Below, one piece after another: positions 32,085 through 40,056 of a DNA stretch of 64,000 nucleotides. This DNA comes from an uncultured Clostridia bacterium. GTDB taxonomy: Bacteria; Bacillota; Clostridia; UBA1381. Position 1 is the stretch's first letter. Each line of letters begins with the position of its first letter. Where the stretch lies: assembly GCA_947631235.1 (NCBI GenBank), contig CANRKO010000001.1, forward strand, positions 310,001 to 374,000, written 5' to 3'. A program made the position numbers and the translations under genes. A model generated the notes under the pieces. It did no database searches, was not told where the DNA came from, and saw only the letters and a list, made by a program, of their open reading frames with translations.

Positions 32085-33288
32085 TATAGCCGTTATAGGC
32101 GGCGGTGCGTCGGGACTGGCAGCGGCAATATCAGCCGCAAGCATGGGCGCGCACGTCACCGTATACGAAAGCGGCGCAAGAGTGGGGAGAAAGATACTCG
32201 CCACCGGCAACGGACGCTGCAACATGACAAATCGAAACGCGTCCGCCGAGCATTACCACGGCGCGGACGTAGATTTTGTGCGCGGCGCACAGGAAAAATT
32301 CTGGGTGGAGGATACGCTCGGATTTTTTTTGTCTCTCGGCGTTATTACAAAAACAGAACAAGACGGCAGGGTATACCCCTACAGCGACCGCGCGTCCTCC
32401 GTGCTTGACGCGCTGCGGCTCAAACTCGACACTCTCGGAGTACGCGTGGTAACGAATTATGAAGTTAAAAGCGTTAAGCGAAAAAATAACCGCTTTTTAA
32501 TCGTACCGTACCGCGGTGAAAGCGAAACTGCCGACGCGGTGATAGTCGCGACAGGCGGCAGAGCCGCGCCCAACCTCGGCTCAAAGGGCGGCGGTTACGA
32601 TATACTGAAGGGGCTGGGTCACACCGTTACCGATACGCGCCCGTCGCTCGTTCAGCTTAAAACCGAAACGGAAACGGTGAAAAAGCTTAAAGGCATACGC
32701 ATAACAGCTGAGGCAAGCATAGACGGCGCGAGCGAGTACGGCGAAATACTGTTTACCGACTACGGTCTGTCGGGCATAGCGATTTTCTCGCTTACCGCAT
32801 ACCTCGACAAACAAAAAACGGTGTCGCTCGACATTATGAGCGGCACGGACAAAGAAGAACTGATTTCCATGCTTACCAAGCGCGCACAACTCATGTCCGA
32901 TGTACCGCTTGAAAGCTACTTTACCGGTATGCTCGACAAGCGCGTCGGACAGGCTTTGTTAAAGTCAGCGGGAATTACTCCGCTGTCACGTCCGAGCCGT
33001 ACGCTTACCGAAACGGAAATCACGCGCCTTGCGGAAGTTATGAAAAAATGGGAATTTAAAATAGAAGGCACGATGTCGTGGAACAATGCCCAGACAACAA
33101 AGGGCGGAGCAGTTACACGCGAATTTGACAAGGACACAATGGAGTCAAAAATCGTAAAAGGTCTGTACGCGGCGGGCGAGGTGCTTGACATTGACGGCGA
33201 CTGCGGAGGCTACAATTTACAGTGGGCGTGGTCGTCAGGCTGTCTTGCCGGCAGAAACGCCGCATTAAGGGAGGAGAACCATAAATGA
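32077..33288 (+). CDS. FAD-dependent oxidoreductase of the YhiN/HI0933 (BaiN-like) family
   Basis: About 403 residues. The N-terminal dinucleotide-binding motif is IAVIGGGASGLAAAISAASMGA, followed by the family motif GRKILATGNGRCNMTN. The C-terminal motif is GLYAAGEVLDIDGDCGGYNLQWAWSSG. These are diagnostic of the HI0933-like flavoprotein family, whose cellular role is mostly unknown; one clostridial member, BaiN, has been linked to bile acid reduction. The ATG at 32077 overlaps the stop of the transporter gene by 8 bp; the GTG at 32065 is a possible alternative. It overlaps the next gene by ATGA. Confidence 0.
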   Translation: MNSIAVIGGGASGLAAAISAASMGAHVTVYESGARVGRKILATGNGRCNMTNRNASAEHYHGADVDFVRGAQEKFWVEDTLGFFLSLGVITKTEQDGRVYPYSDRASSVLDALRLKLDTLGVRVVTNYEVKSVKRKNNRFLIVPYRGESETADAVIVATGGRAAPNLGSKGGGYDILKGLGHTVTDTRPSLVQLKTETETVKKLKGIRITAEASIDGASEYGEILFTDYGLSGIAIFSLTAYLDKQKTVSLDIMSGTDKEELISMLTKRAQLMSDVPLESYFTGMLDKRVGQALLKSAGITPLSRPSRTLTETEITRLAEVMKKWEFKIEGTMSWNNAQTTKGGAVTREFDKDTMESKIVKGLYAAGEVLDIDGDCGGYNLQWAWSSGCLAGRNAALREENHK

Positions 33289-33887
33289 AGGATTCAATGA
33301 AAATAACCGTCGGCTATCAGTTTATGTATATTCTGCTGACATATCTCGCGTCCGCGGCAATTGCGGCAATGTTCGGAATGTTCATATTCTACCAATTTAT
33401 CGATAAAAACATAGCCAAGCAAATTTTGTCCGTCGGACTTATCGCCGTTGAGGCGGCGATGCTCTACGTGACCGCAAAAAAATTCGCGAGCCGCGATATA
33501 AAGGACTACACGCCGCTTAAAGAAAGCAAGGTAAAGGGCGTACTGTTCGGCGTGTCTGTTGCGGCGTTTGATATTATTCTCGTTATCGCGCATAAAGCCG
33601 TATGGGGTGCTTTTTCCATACCTCTTGAAGAAGGCGGAAGGGCGCTTTCATCCGCAGGCGCGGTAGCGTATAACTTTATTTTTAATATTTTGACGTTTGC
33701 GTACAACGGTTTTATGACCGACCCGCAGCATGGCTATATCGGATTGATTACGGTCGTGCTTATGGTCGTTGTGCCGATAGCGGCGACGACATTCGGATAT
33801 ATCGCGGGCTGTAAGAGATTTGAGCTTGCGGAAAACCTCGATAAGCTGATATATGAAAAGGAAGATAAGGAGGGAGACAAGAAATGA
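33285..33887 (+). CDS. Integral membrane protein of unknown function
   Basis: 200 residues with four likely membrane spans (about 10-32, 42-62, 82-104 and 145-170) and a charged C-terminus (LIYEKEDKEGDKK). I do not recognise the family. It overlaps the upstream flavoprotein gene by ATGA and the downstream sirtuin gene by ATGA, so its expression is tied to both, and it is almost certainly a real gene. Base composition is like its neighbours. Confidence 0.
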   Translation: MKDSMKITVGYQFMYILLTYLASAAIAAMFGMFIFYQFIDKNIAKQILSVGLIAVEAAMLYVTAKKFASRDIKDYTPLKESKVKGVLFGVSVAAFDIILVIAHKAVWGAFSIPLEEGGRALSSAGAVAYNFIFNILTFAYNGFMTDPQHGYIGLITVVLMVVVPIAATTFGYIAGCKRFELAENLDKLIYEKEDKEGDKK

Positions 33888-34591
33888 CACTTCAGGAAAT
33901 TATCGACGACAGTAAAAACATTGTCTTTTTCGGCGGCGCGGGTGTATCGACCGAAAGCGGCATACCCGATTTCCGCAGTGTGGACGGACTGTACAATCAA
34001 AAATACGACTATCCGCCCGAAACGATACTGAGCCATACCTTCTTTATGAACAAGACCGAGGAATTTTTCAAATTTTACCGCGACAAGATGATTATACGCG
34101 GCGCAAAGCCGAATAAGGCGCATATTGCGCTTGCGCGTCTTGAAGAAAAGGGCAAGCTGAAAGCCGTTATAACACAGAACATCGACGGACTCCACCAAGC
34201 CGCCGGCAGTAAAAACGTCATAGAACTGCACGGCTCGACGCTCCGCAACTACTGTATGGACTGCGGCAGATCTTACGGCTTAGATTTCGTTGCCGCGTCG
34301 GAGGGCGTGCCGAGATGCGAGTGCGGCGGTATCGTCAAGCCGGACGTTGTGCTGTACGAGGAAATGCTCGACGATAACGCGATTCGCTCCGCCGTTTCGT
34401 ATATTTCAAAAGCCGACACGCTTATAGTCGGCGGTACGTCGCTTAACGTCTATCCCGCGGCGGGGTTCGTAAACTATTTCGGCGGCAGACATCTCGTGAT
34501 TATAAATAAAGCGTCCACTCCCGCCGACAGCAGAGCCGAACTCGTCATAAACGCCCCCATAGGCGAGGTTCTCGGTGGACTTGAAATATAA
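33884..34591 (+). CDS. cobB: NAD-dependent protein deacylase (sirtuin)
   Basis: 235 residues with all sirtuin motifs: GAGVSTESGIPDFRS near 18-32, TQNIDGLHQAAG near 98, the catalytic His in ELHGS near 116, a zinc site CMDCGR with CECGG, and VGGTSLNVYPAAGF near 183. It removes acetyl or other acyl groups from lysines using NAD+. It is the last of a run of overlapping genes that starts with the AI-2E transporter and ends at a strong hairpin. No acetyltransferase or acetyl-CoA synthetase gene, the common partners, is nearby. Confidence 0.
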   Translation: MTLQEIIDDSKNIVFFGGAGVSTESGIPDFRSVDGLYNQKYDYPPETILSHTFFMNKTEEFFKFYRDKMIIRGAKPNKAHIALARLEEKGKLKAVITQNIDGLHQAAGSKNVIELHGSTLRNYCMDCGRSYGLDFVAASEGVPRCECGGIVKPDVVLYEEMLDDNAIRSAVSYISKADTLIVGGTSLNVYPAAGFVNYFGGRHLVIINKASTPADSRAELVINAPIGEVLGGLEI

Positions 34592-34595
34592 AATC

Positions 34596-34628
34596 AAAAA
34601 AGAACGTATCGCGTGATACGTTCTTTTT
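34596..34628. terminator. Bidirectional terminator between the sirtuin and phosphoesterase genes
   Basis: AAAAAGAACGTATC, GCGT loop, GATACGTTCTTTTT. It is almost identical to the hairpin at 36176-36208. Confidence 0.
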
Positions 34629-34637
34629 GTCTTTGCT

Positions 34638-35336
34638 TTAACCGTCCAACTCCTCAACGTCGTCAAACATAAAACGAACTGCGCATTCCTCATAGTCAAT
34701 GTGGTAATGTCCGCAGTACCAGCGGTCGTAGTCGAGCCGTTCTTCTATTGTGTCGAGCCATTCCTCGGTTGATTTGTCGACTGTGCTTTGATCCAAACCC
34801 GGGATAAAGGCGTGCGTCGGCTCGTACTTTTTCGGACACGTATGCGATAAAACAAAATCCACGCACCAATTTGCCTCGTCGAGCTGTCGCTCCACATGCT
34901 CCTTTATTTCCTCCGACGGTTGCTCCGTGTCAAACCACGGCTCGCCCGACATGAGACGCGCATACTTGTCCACGGAATACGCGCCGCCTATCGCTATCGC
35001 CGTTCTGCCGTCAAAGTCGTAAATCTCGCCGTCAACCGCGAACAGCAGATTGGGGTATTCCTTCTCGTAATATACAAGCCCGCCGTGCCAGCGCTTTATC
35101 TCATACGAGTCAATCTCCGACGGGCGTTCCTCGTGGTTGCCGTGAATCATAAACATCGTTATCGGATAGTCGCGCAATTCTTCTTTAAGTTCCTCGTCCG
35201 ATTCGCCGAGATAGTAGTTTATTCCCGCATCGCCGAGGATTATCATTATATCGTCGGGCGTTGTCGCATATTCCACGCAGGCGTAGTAAACCTTATCAAA
35301 ATATCGGTGCGTGTCACCGGTTATGTATATGCTCAT
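34638..35336 (-). CDS. Metallophosphoesterase
   Basis: About 232 residues. Calcineurin-type ligands are ITGDTHR near 6, ILGDAGINYY near 34, MIHGNHEERP near 63, VLSHTCP near 162 and CGHYHID near 210. It is a cytosolic phosphoesterase of unknown substrate. A different subfamily from the protein at 3907-4605: its spacing and flanking residues differ. The start at 35336 has TAGGAGAAA upstream; an in-frame ATG 18 bp earlier does not. It follows the AT-rich unknown gene by 20 bp on the same strand and is probably co-transcribed with it. Confidence 0.
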   Translation of the reverse strand: MSIYITGDTHRYFDKVYYACVEYATTPDDIMIILGDAGINYYLGESDEELKEELRDYPITMFMIHGNHEERPSEIDSYEIKRWHGGLVYYEKEYPNLLFAVDGEIYDFDGRTAIAIGGAYSVDKYARLMSGEPWFDTEQPSEEIKEHVERQLDEANWCVDFVLSHTCPKKYEPTHAFIPGLDQSTVDKSTEEWLDTIEERLDYDRWYCGHYHIDYEECAVRFMFDDVEELDG

Positions 35337-35356
35337 ATAAATTTCTCCTATCACGT

Positions 35357-36085
35357 TTAATCTTCTAATTCCTTATTTAATTCTTCTATTAGTTCCGTTA
35401 TAAATTCTTTTTTGTTCACTGTGTTTTCGTCTAAGTTTTTAACTATAGCTTCTATTTCTTCTTTTGCTCTATCCAAATTCTTTTTATTATGTTCATCTTT
35501 ATGTTTATGGATGTATTTTATTTTGTCCCATATAACCTTTTTATCAGTTTTATCTAAAGGCAATTGAATGTTTTCTAATAACTCCATATCCAAGAATCCA
35601 TTTACCGTTTTTAACGGTCCGCTCCTTATGTCAGGGTTCTCTTTTTTTGCTTTATCATATGCATCCAGATATTCATCATGATATAAGTATAAGCCTATTC
35701 CGTTCATTATAGTATGTAAATTACCTGTTTTTGGATCTTTATGAAACGGTTGAAATGAAATCAAAAATGCGGATTCATTTTTTTTATTGTCCTCAACTAT
35801 TACATCAATACCAATCCAATCTTTTGTTTTACCTTGCGGAGTAGTCAAATATACTTGCGGTTCAAACGTTACTTTATCCTTTTTTATGATTTTTACGGTT
35901 TTTACTTTAATTCCATCCTCATCTTCTTTTGTCTTTAACTCCAAATATTCTTTTAAGTCATCTCGTTCTTTCTTTCGCCTCTTTAAATATTCTTCACTCA
36001 ACTTCTCAAACGGAACATTCTCAAAAAAAATGTTTCCTATAATTTCTTTTACTTCTCTTTCTAATGAAATTTTTTTCTCGCTCAT
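35357..36085 (-). CDS. Lys/Glu-rich protein of unknown function, AT-rich gene
   Basis: 242 residues, very rich in Lys, Glu and Asp. The ends are helical and probably coiled-coil (SEEYLKRRKKERDDLKEYLE; ELIEELNKELED). The centre is a mixed alpha/beta core with aromatic patches (QVYLTTPQGKTKDWIGIDV, FLISFQPFHKDPKTG, GIGLYLYHDEYLDAY). I do not recognise a family. There is no signal peptide or membrane span. The DNA is much richer in A/T than its neighbours and uses AT-ending codons, a sign of recent acquisition. It has a strong AAAAAAGGAGGAAAT ribosome site and its own promoter, so it is likely expressed, followed by the phosphoesterase gene. Confidence 0.
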   Translation of the reverse strand: MSEKKISLEREVKEIIGNIFFENVPFEKLSEEYLKRRKKERDDLKEYLELKTKEDEDGIKVKTVKIIKKDKVTFEPQVYLTTPQGKTKDWIGIDVIVEDNKKNESAFLISFQPFHKDPKTGNLHTIMNGIGLYLYHDEYLDAYDKAKKENPDIRSGPLKTVNGFLDMELLENIQLPLDKTDKKVIWDKIKYIHKHKDEHNKKNLDRAKEEIEAIVKNLDENTVNKKEFITELIEELNKELED

Positions 36086-36108
36086 TTTAATTTCCTCCTT
36101 TTTTATCT

Positions 36109-36137
36109 ATTTTATCACGCTGTAACATACAAGTCAA
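36109..36137 (-). promoter_or_regulatory. Promoter of the AT-rich gene and phosphoesterase
   Basis: On the minus strand TTGACT (36137-36132), 17-bp spacer, TAAAAT (36114-36109). Confidence 0.
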
Positions 36138-36175
36138 TATTCATTGTTATAGCGTGGAATACAGGAAGTAAGAAC

Positions 36176-36208
36176 AAAAAAGAGCGTATCGATGATACGC
36201 TCTTTTTA
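36176..36208 (-). terminator. Terminator of the glycyl radical enzyme operon
   Basis: AAAAAGAGCGTATC, GAT loop, GATACGCTCTTTTT. It lies 22 bp past the activase stop on the minus strand. Its sequence nearly copies the hairpin at 34596. Confidence 0.
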
Positions 36209-36229
36209 CCCTTTTTATCCGCACATATC

Positions 36230-37021
36230 CTATCCGCCTATTTGGCATTTAAGACCGCTCTTTTTCGCATTTTCGAGCAAAAGCTGCATATGGTCGTTCG
36301 GTATAAGCGGCAAATCGCCCATAAGGTACTCTCTGCCCAGACCCTCGTATTTGCCCTGACCGAGTCTGTGGTACGGGAGCAGGTGCAGATGTTCAACCCC
36401 CGGCAGTGACGCCGCGAACATCGCTATATCATATATTTCCGACGGCGTGTCGTTGAACGTCGGTATAACCGGTACGCGTATCGTGAGGTTTACCATACCG
36501 CTTTCGGCAATTTTACGCGCGTTTTCACGTATCAGCTCATTCGGCTGACGCGTAAACTCCTTATGTTTCGCGCTGTTCATATGTTTTATATCCATAAGTA
36601 CGTAGTCGAGATAGGGGAGGTATTTCTGTATCGTTTCCCACTTCGCAAAGCCGGTCGTTTCGATAGCCGTGTTAATTTCAAGCTCTTTGGTCGCACGTAA
36701 AAGATGCGGCGCAAAGTCCGGCTGCAAAAGCGACTCGCCGCCCGAAAGTGTGAGACCGCCGCCACTCCTTACATAGTAGAACCTGTCCTGAAGTATGATA
36801 GGCAAAAGCTCCGCGACGGTAACGTCCTTACCCATGATTTTTTCCTTGCCCTCGAACATCATCGGCTGAACGTCAAACTCCTGCGACTCGGGGTTGCAGC
36901 ACCAGCGGCAACGCAAAGCACAGCCCTTCAGAAATACGATCGTGCGTATTCCCGGACCGTCGTGTATGGAATATTTTTGTATGTCGAATATACGACCCTT
37001 TGCGTTTAAGTAATTTTCCAT
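36230..37021 (-). CDS. Glycyl radical enzyme activating protein (radical SAM)
   Basis: 263 residues. The radical SAM cluster motif C-x3-C-x2-C appears as GCALRCRWC near 34-41, preceded by YSIHDGPGIRTIVFLKG, the standard activase opening. SAM-binding residues include SGGESLLQPDF near 95 and ETTGFA near 120. The insert that carries two extra 4Fe-4S clusters in many activases is missing, so the protein is short, like pyruvate formate-lyase activase. It makes the glycyl radical on the enzyme encoded upstream, 20 bp away on the same mRNA. The ribosome site AAAAGGGATTTGAC precedes the ATG. Confidence 0.
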   Translation of the reverse strand: MENYLNAKGRIFDIQKYSIHDGPGIRTIVFLKGCALRCRWCCNPESQEFDVQPMMFEGKEKIMGKDVTVAELLPIILQDRFYYVRSGGGLTLSGGESLLQPDFAPHLLRATKELEINTAIETTGFAKWETIQKYLPYLDYVLMDIKHMNSAKHKEFTRQPNELIRENARKIAESGMVNLTIRVPVIPTFNDTPSEIYDIAMFAASLPGVEHLHLLPYHRLGQGKYEGLGREYLMGDLPLIPNDHMQLLLENAKKSGLKCQIGG

Positions 37022-37041
37022 GTCAAATCCCTTTTACAGCT

Positions 37042-39576
37042 TTAGTCAACGAAATTCGCCTGTTCCGTTCTTGCGATTATATCGTCCTGCAGCGAACGTG
37101 AAAGCGTTGTGAACAGCGCACTGTAGCCAGCCACGCGGACAACGAGCGACTTGTAGTTTTCGGGGTGTTTCTGCGCGTCCAAAAGCGTTTCCTTGCTTAC
37201 GACGTTAAACTGCATGTGCATACCCTTCTGGTCGAAGTACGCTCTGATATACGAAACGAAGTTTTTAAGTCCTTCTATACCGCTGAGAGCCGACGGGTGG
37301 AACTTCTGATTGTAGAGCGTTCCGTTTGACGCGATACCGTGGTCAAGCTTTGCGACGGAGTTAGCAGCAGCCGTGGGACCGAGACGGTCGCTGCCGCTGC
37401 GCGGGCCTACGCCGTCGGCAATAGGCGTGTTCGCAAGTCTGCCGTCGGGCGTCGCGCCTGTCTGCTCGCCAAGAGGCACGTTAGCCGAAACGGGGTACAG
37501 TCCGGCATGGAACTGACCGCCGCGCGGATTATAATACTTCTCAACCTCACGTGTATACACGTACGCAACGTCACGCGCGAACAGGTCAACCTCTTCAATA
37601 TCGTTGCCGTACTTGGGGAGCTCGTCTATCATTTCGAGCAGCTTGTCATAGCGCGCAACGTCCTCTTTTGACGACGTACCCGCAAGGAACATTCTGCATA
37701 TTTCCTCAATCTGCGCTTTAGTGACCGGCTTACCCATATCCGCAAGGTTCTTGACAACCTCAGCCGTCGCGTTCTTAGCCGCTTTCGGCGTAAGACCTCT
37801 GCCGTAGTTATGTAAAAGCGCATCCTTGAATTCAGCCATCGACACGAGTTTTTTGTCAAATACGAGCGTTCTTATCGCGTTGAGCGCGTCCGTCATATTC
37901 GCGATACCGAAACCCTGCGGACCGGTGAAGTTATAGTGAGCGCCGCCCTCCTGTATCGTCTTGCCGCGCGCGATACAGTCGTCAATCATCATCGATACGA
38001 ACGGCAGCTGTCCGCGCTCGCCGTGTGCAACGTCAATGGCGTTGTCGGCGTTTACCATGAGTTGTATCATGTACTTCATCTGCGCCTTGTACGCGTCGTA
38101 GAACTCGTCAAACGTTTTCATCTGCAAAACATCGCCGGTCTTTAAACCGACCTGCACGCCCTTGTCAACGCCGTTCGAGAATACAAGCTCCAGCGGACGG
38201 CACATGTTGAAGAACGCCGCGTCGTGCCAGCCGTCGGTTTTATGCGACGCCTGCGGCTCAACGCAACCGATTATGTTGTAGTCACGCGCGTCCTCCAAGG
38301 TGACTCCTCTGCTCATAAGCGCGGGAATAATAACCTCGTCGTTGTAGTACGCGGGGAGTCCTACGCCCGTGCGCGTAAGTTCGGCGCATTTTATCATAAA
38401 TTCGTTCGGCGTACCGTTCCAGATACGCACCGAGAACGACGGTGCGGGGAGACGCGTGTGCATAGACGCCTGAATACAAAGGAAAGACAGGTCGTTCGTC
38501 GCGTCAAGACCGTCGCGTGTCTGACCGCCTGCGCAAAGGTTCTGGAACAAGCTGTAACCCGCGAAACCCTCCGCCGACGCCGCGTCACGAACTTTATTGA
38601 GGTCGTTCAGCTTTATCCATATACAGTCGAGCAGTTCCTGCGCAAACTCACGCGTCAGTATTCCTTTTTCAATATCCGCCTTGTAGTAGGGGTACATATA
38701 CTGGTCGAAACGTCCCGGTGAAATCGAGTGACCGCTTGCCTCCATCTGAATGAGCATCTGCACGAACCAGAACGACTGACACGCCTCATAGAATGTGTCC
38801 GCGCCGTTTTCGGGTACTTTCGCGCAGTTTTTCGCAATCTGCATAAGTTCCTGCTTACGCGTGGGGTCGGTGCATTTCTGCGCCTTTTCGTAAGCGAGAT
38901 TGGCGTAGCGGCGCGCGTAATTTATCGCCGCGCGGCACGAGATAAGACACGACTCCAAAAATTCGTGTCTCTTTGAGTAGTCGCTGTCGTAGACGTTAGC
39001 CTTATTCAATTCGTTTTCAAGGATTTCCATGTAGCCCTTAAAACCTATCTGCACGACCTTGCCGTAGTCAACTGTTACGTGTCCCACGCCGTTGTAGAAA
39101 TAGTTGCCCGGCGTGAACATGTTATGCTCTATTGCGAGCCTCGCCTCGGGGGCCATGTACGCTGTCGCAAGCTCGCTCGTGGTCTTGCCCTTCCAGTACG
39201 GGTACACCTCGCGCAGAGCGCGTTTTGTTTCCTCGCTTATGTGGAACGGGTCAGCCTCACGCGTTTCGACCGTGTCAAATTCAGCCTCCAGCCACTCATA
39301 CGAGTATTCGGGGAACACCTGACAACTTCTCGGCGCTTTCGTAGCGCTGCCGACTATAAGCTCGTTGTCGCGAATCGTTATCGGGATGTTTTCGAGTATG
39401 TGTTCAAACGCCATGGCGCGGCGCTTAACGTTCGGCAAATCCTCGGTCTGCCTGTAGCTTTCCGTAAGCAGTACGGCTCTGTCAGCCTCAATTTCGGGCA
39501 TCTTCGCGAACAAATCGTCCAAAAGCTTGTCTATTCGTTCGGTTCTGGGTATATCTTCGGTATTGAATGTTCTCAT
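37042..39576 (-). CDS. Glycyl radical enzyme, dehydratase/lyase type
   Basis: 844 residues, full length. The active-site motif is IIGCVEPQ with the thiyl cysteine Cys438 and the catalytic base Glu440. The glycyl radical loop is RVAGYSALF with Gly817. A single Cys followed by Val-Glu, rather than the Cys-Cys pair of pyruvate formate-lyase, puts it in the eliminase group (glycerol, propanediol or hydroxyproline dehydratases, choline or isethionate lyases). The residues around QASHKTDGWHDAAFFN should fix the substrate but I cannot assign it. There is no N-terminal encapsulation peptide, and no microcompartment shell gene is nearby. It is oxygen-sensitive, so the host is anaerobic. The GATAGGAGAG-type ribosome site and a palindromic operator lie upstream. 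Confidence 0.
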   Translation of the reverse strand: MRTFNTEDIPRTERIDKLLDDLFAKMPEIEADRAVLLTESYRQTEDLPNVKRRAMAFEHILENIPITIRDNELIVGSATKAPRSCQVFPEYSYEWLEAEFDTVETREADPFHISEETKRALREVYPYWKGKTTSELATAYMAPEARLAIEHNMFTPGNYFYNGVGHVTVDYGKVVQIGFKGYMEILENELNKANVYDSDYSKRHEFLESCLISCRAAINYARRYANLAYEKAQKCTDPTRKQELMQIAKNCAKVPENGADTFYEACQSFWFVQMLIQMEASGHSISPGRFDQYMYPYYKADIEKGILTREFAQELLDCIWIKLNDLNKVRDAASAEGFAGYSLFQNLCAGGQTRDGLDATNDLSFLCIQASMHTRLPAPSFSVRIWNGTPNEFMIKCAELTRTGVGLPAYYNDEVIIPALMSRGVTLEDARDYNIIGCVEPQASHKTDGWHDAAFFNMCRPLELVFSNGVDKGVQVGLKTGDVLQMKTFDEFYDAYKAQMKYMIQLMVNADNAIDVAHGERGQLPFVSMMIDDCIARGKTIQEGGAHYNFTGPQGFGIANMTDALNAIRTLVFDKKLVSMAEFKDALLHNYGRGLTPKAAKNATAEVVKNLADMGKPVTKAQIEEICRMFLAGTSSKEDVARYDKLLEMIDELPKYGNDIEEVDLFARDVAYVYTREVEKYYNPRGGQFHAGLYPVSANVPLGEQTGATPDGRLANTPIADGVGPRSGSDRLGPTAAANSVAKLDHGIASNGTLYNQKFHPSALSGIEGLKNFVSYIRAYFDQKGMHMQFNVVSKETLLDAQKHPENYKSLVVRVAGYSALFTTLSRSLQDDIIARTEQANFVD

Positions 39577-39611
39577 AACGCTACTCTCCTATGCTAATAT
39601 ATATTTTTTAT

Positions 39612-39646
39612 ATTATACCACAATATATTGAAAATTTCAATATATT
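39612..39646 (-). promoter_or_regulatory. Promoter and palindromic operator of the glycyl radical enzyme operon
   Basis: On the minus strand TTGAAA (39640-39635), 17-bp spacer, TATAAT (39617-39612). A perfect 25-bp inverted repeat with arms AATATATTGAAA/TTTCAATATATT and a 1-nt centre (39622-39646) covers the -35 box and spacer, the position of a repressor site. Confidence 0.
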
Positions 39647-39752
39647 TTTTTCAAGATGTTGTGATTTTTTGTACCGGATTGAGCAAAGCGCACTACATTC
39701 GGAATAAATCGGCGCGGCGAGGGTAAAATAATACCGGAAGGAGCAACGGAAT

Positions 39753-39950
39753 ATGAAAAAGAAAAACAATAACCACGTGATTTTCAGCCCCGAAATGTCC
39801 GACCTCGACAGCGGACATATCGCGTCGGCAACCGATTGTACGGGGCTTATGCCGTTCGCGCCGGAAAGCAGGGAGGAAAGGAAATCGTACAAGGCGATTT
39901 ACGACTATTCTCCCGACGAAACGACGCGCGCGGACGCGAAAAAACGATAA
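39753..39950 (+). CDS. Small conserved-looking protein of unknown function
   Basis: 65 residues, polar, with no membrane span. The centre ([29 protein letters not shown]) has the look of a structured or partner-binding segment, while the ends are basic (MKKKNNN, RADAKKR). The ribosome site GGAAGGAG lies 9-14 bp before the ATG and a strong terminator starts 7 bp after the stop, which together support a real gene. I do not recognise a family. It stands alone between the divergent glycyl radical enzyme and queA; no clear promoter was found, though GGTAAAAT lies upstream as a possible -10. Confidence 0.
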   Translation: MKKKNNNHVIFSPEMSDLDSGHIASATDCTGLMPFAPESREERKSYKAIYDYSPDETTRADAKKR

Positions 39951-39956
39951 CGCAAG

Positions 39957-39984
39957 ACCTCCCGCTTTCATGCGGGAGGTTTTT
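39957..39984 (+). terminator. Terminator after the small protein gene
   Basis: ACCTCCCGC, TTTCAT loop, GCGGGAGGT, then a T run. Confidence 0.
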
Positions 39985-39996
39985 AATATTTTCTAC

Positions 39997-40025
39997 TTGC
40001 AACGCGGCGTATTTTTTGCTATAAT
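39997..40025 (+). promoter_or_regulatory. Sigma-A promoter of queA-tgt
   Basis: TTGCAA (39997-40002), 17-bp spacer, TATAAT (40020-40025). No preQ1 riboswitch is visible in the short leader. Confidence 0.
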
Positions 40026-40056
40026 AATACAAATAAGTCATAATGAGGTACGCATA

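Noticed and set aside
34596-36208. The twin hairpins as ends of an insertion sequence
   Set aside because: No transposase, no target-site duplication and both hairpins have ordinary terminator form at gene ends; kept only as a possible recombination boundary.
37042-39576. Pyruvate formate-lyase
   Set aside because: The active site has GCVEP with a single Cys and a Glu, not the adjacent Cys pair of pyruvate formate-lyase.
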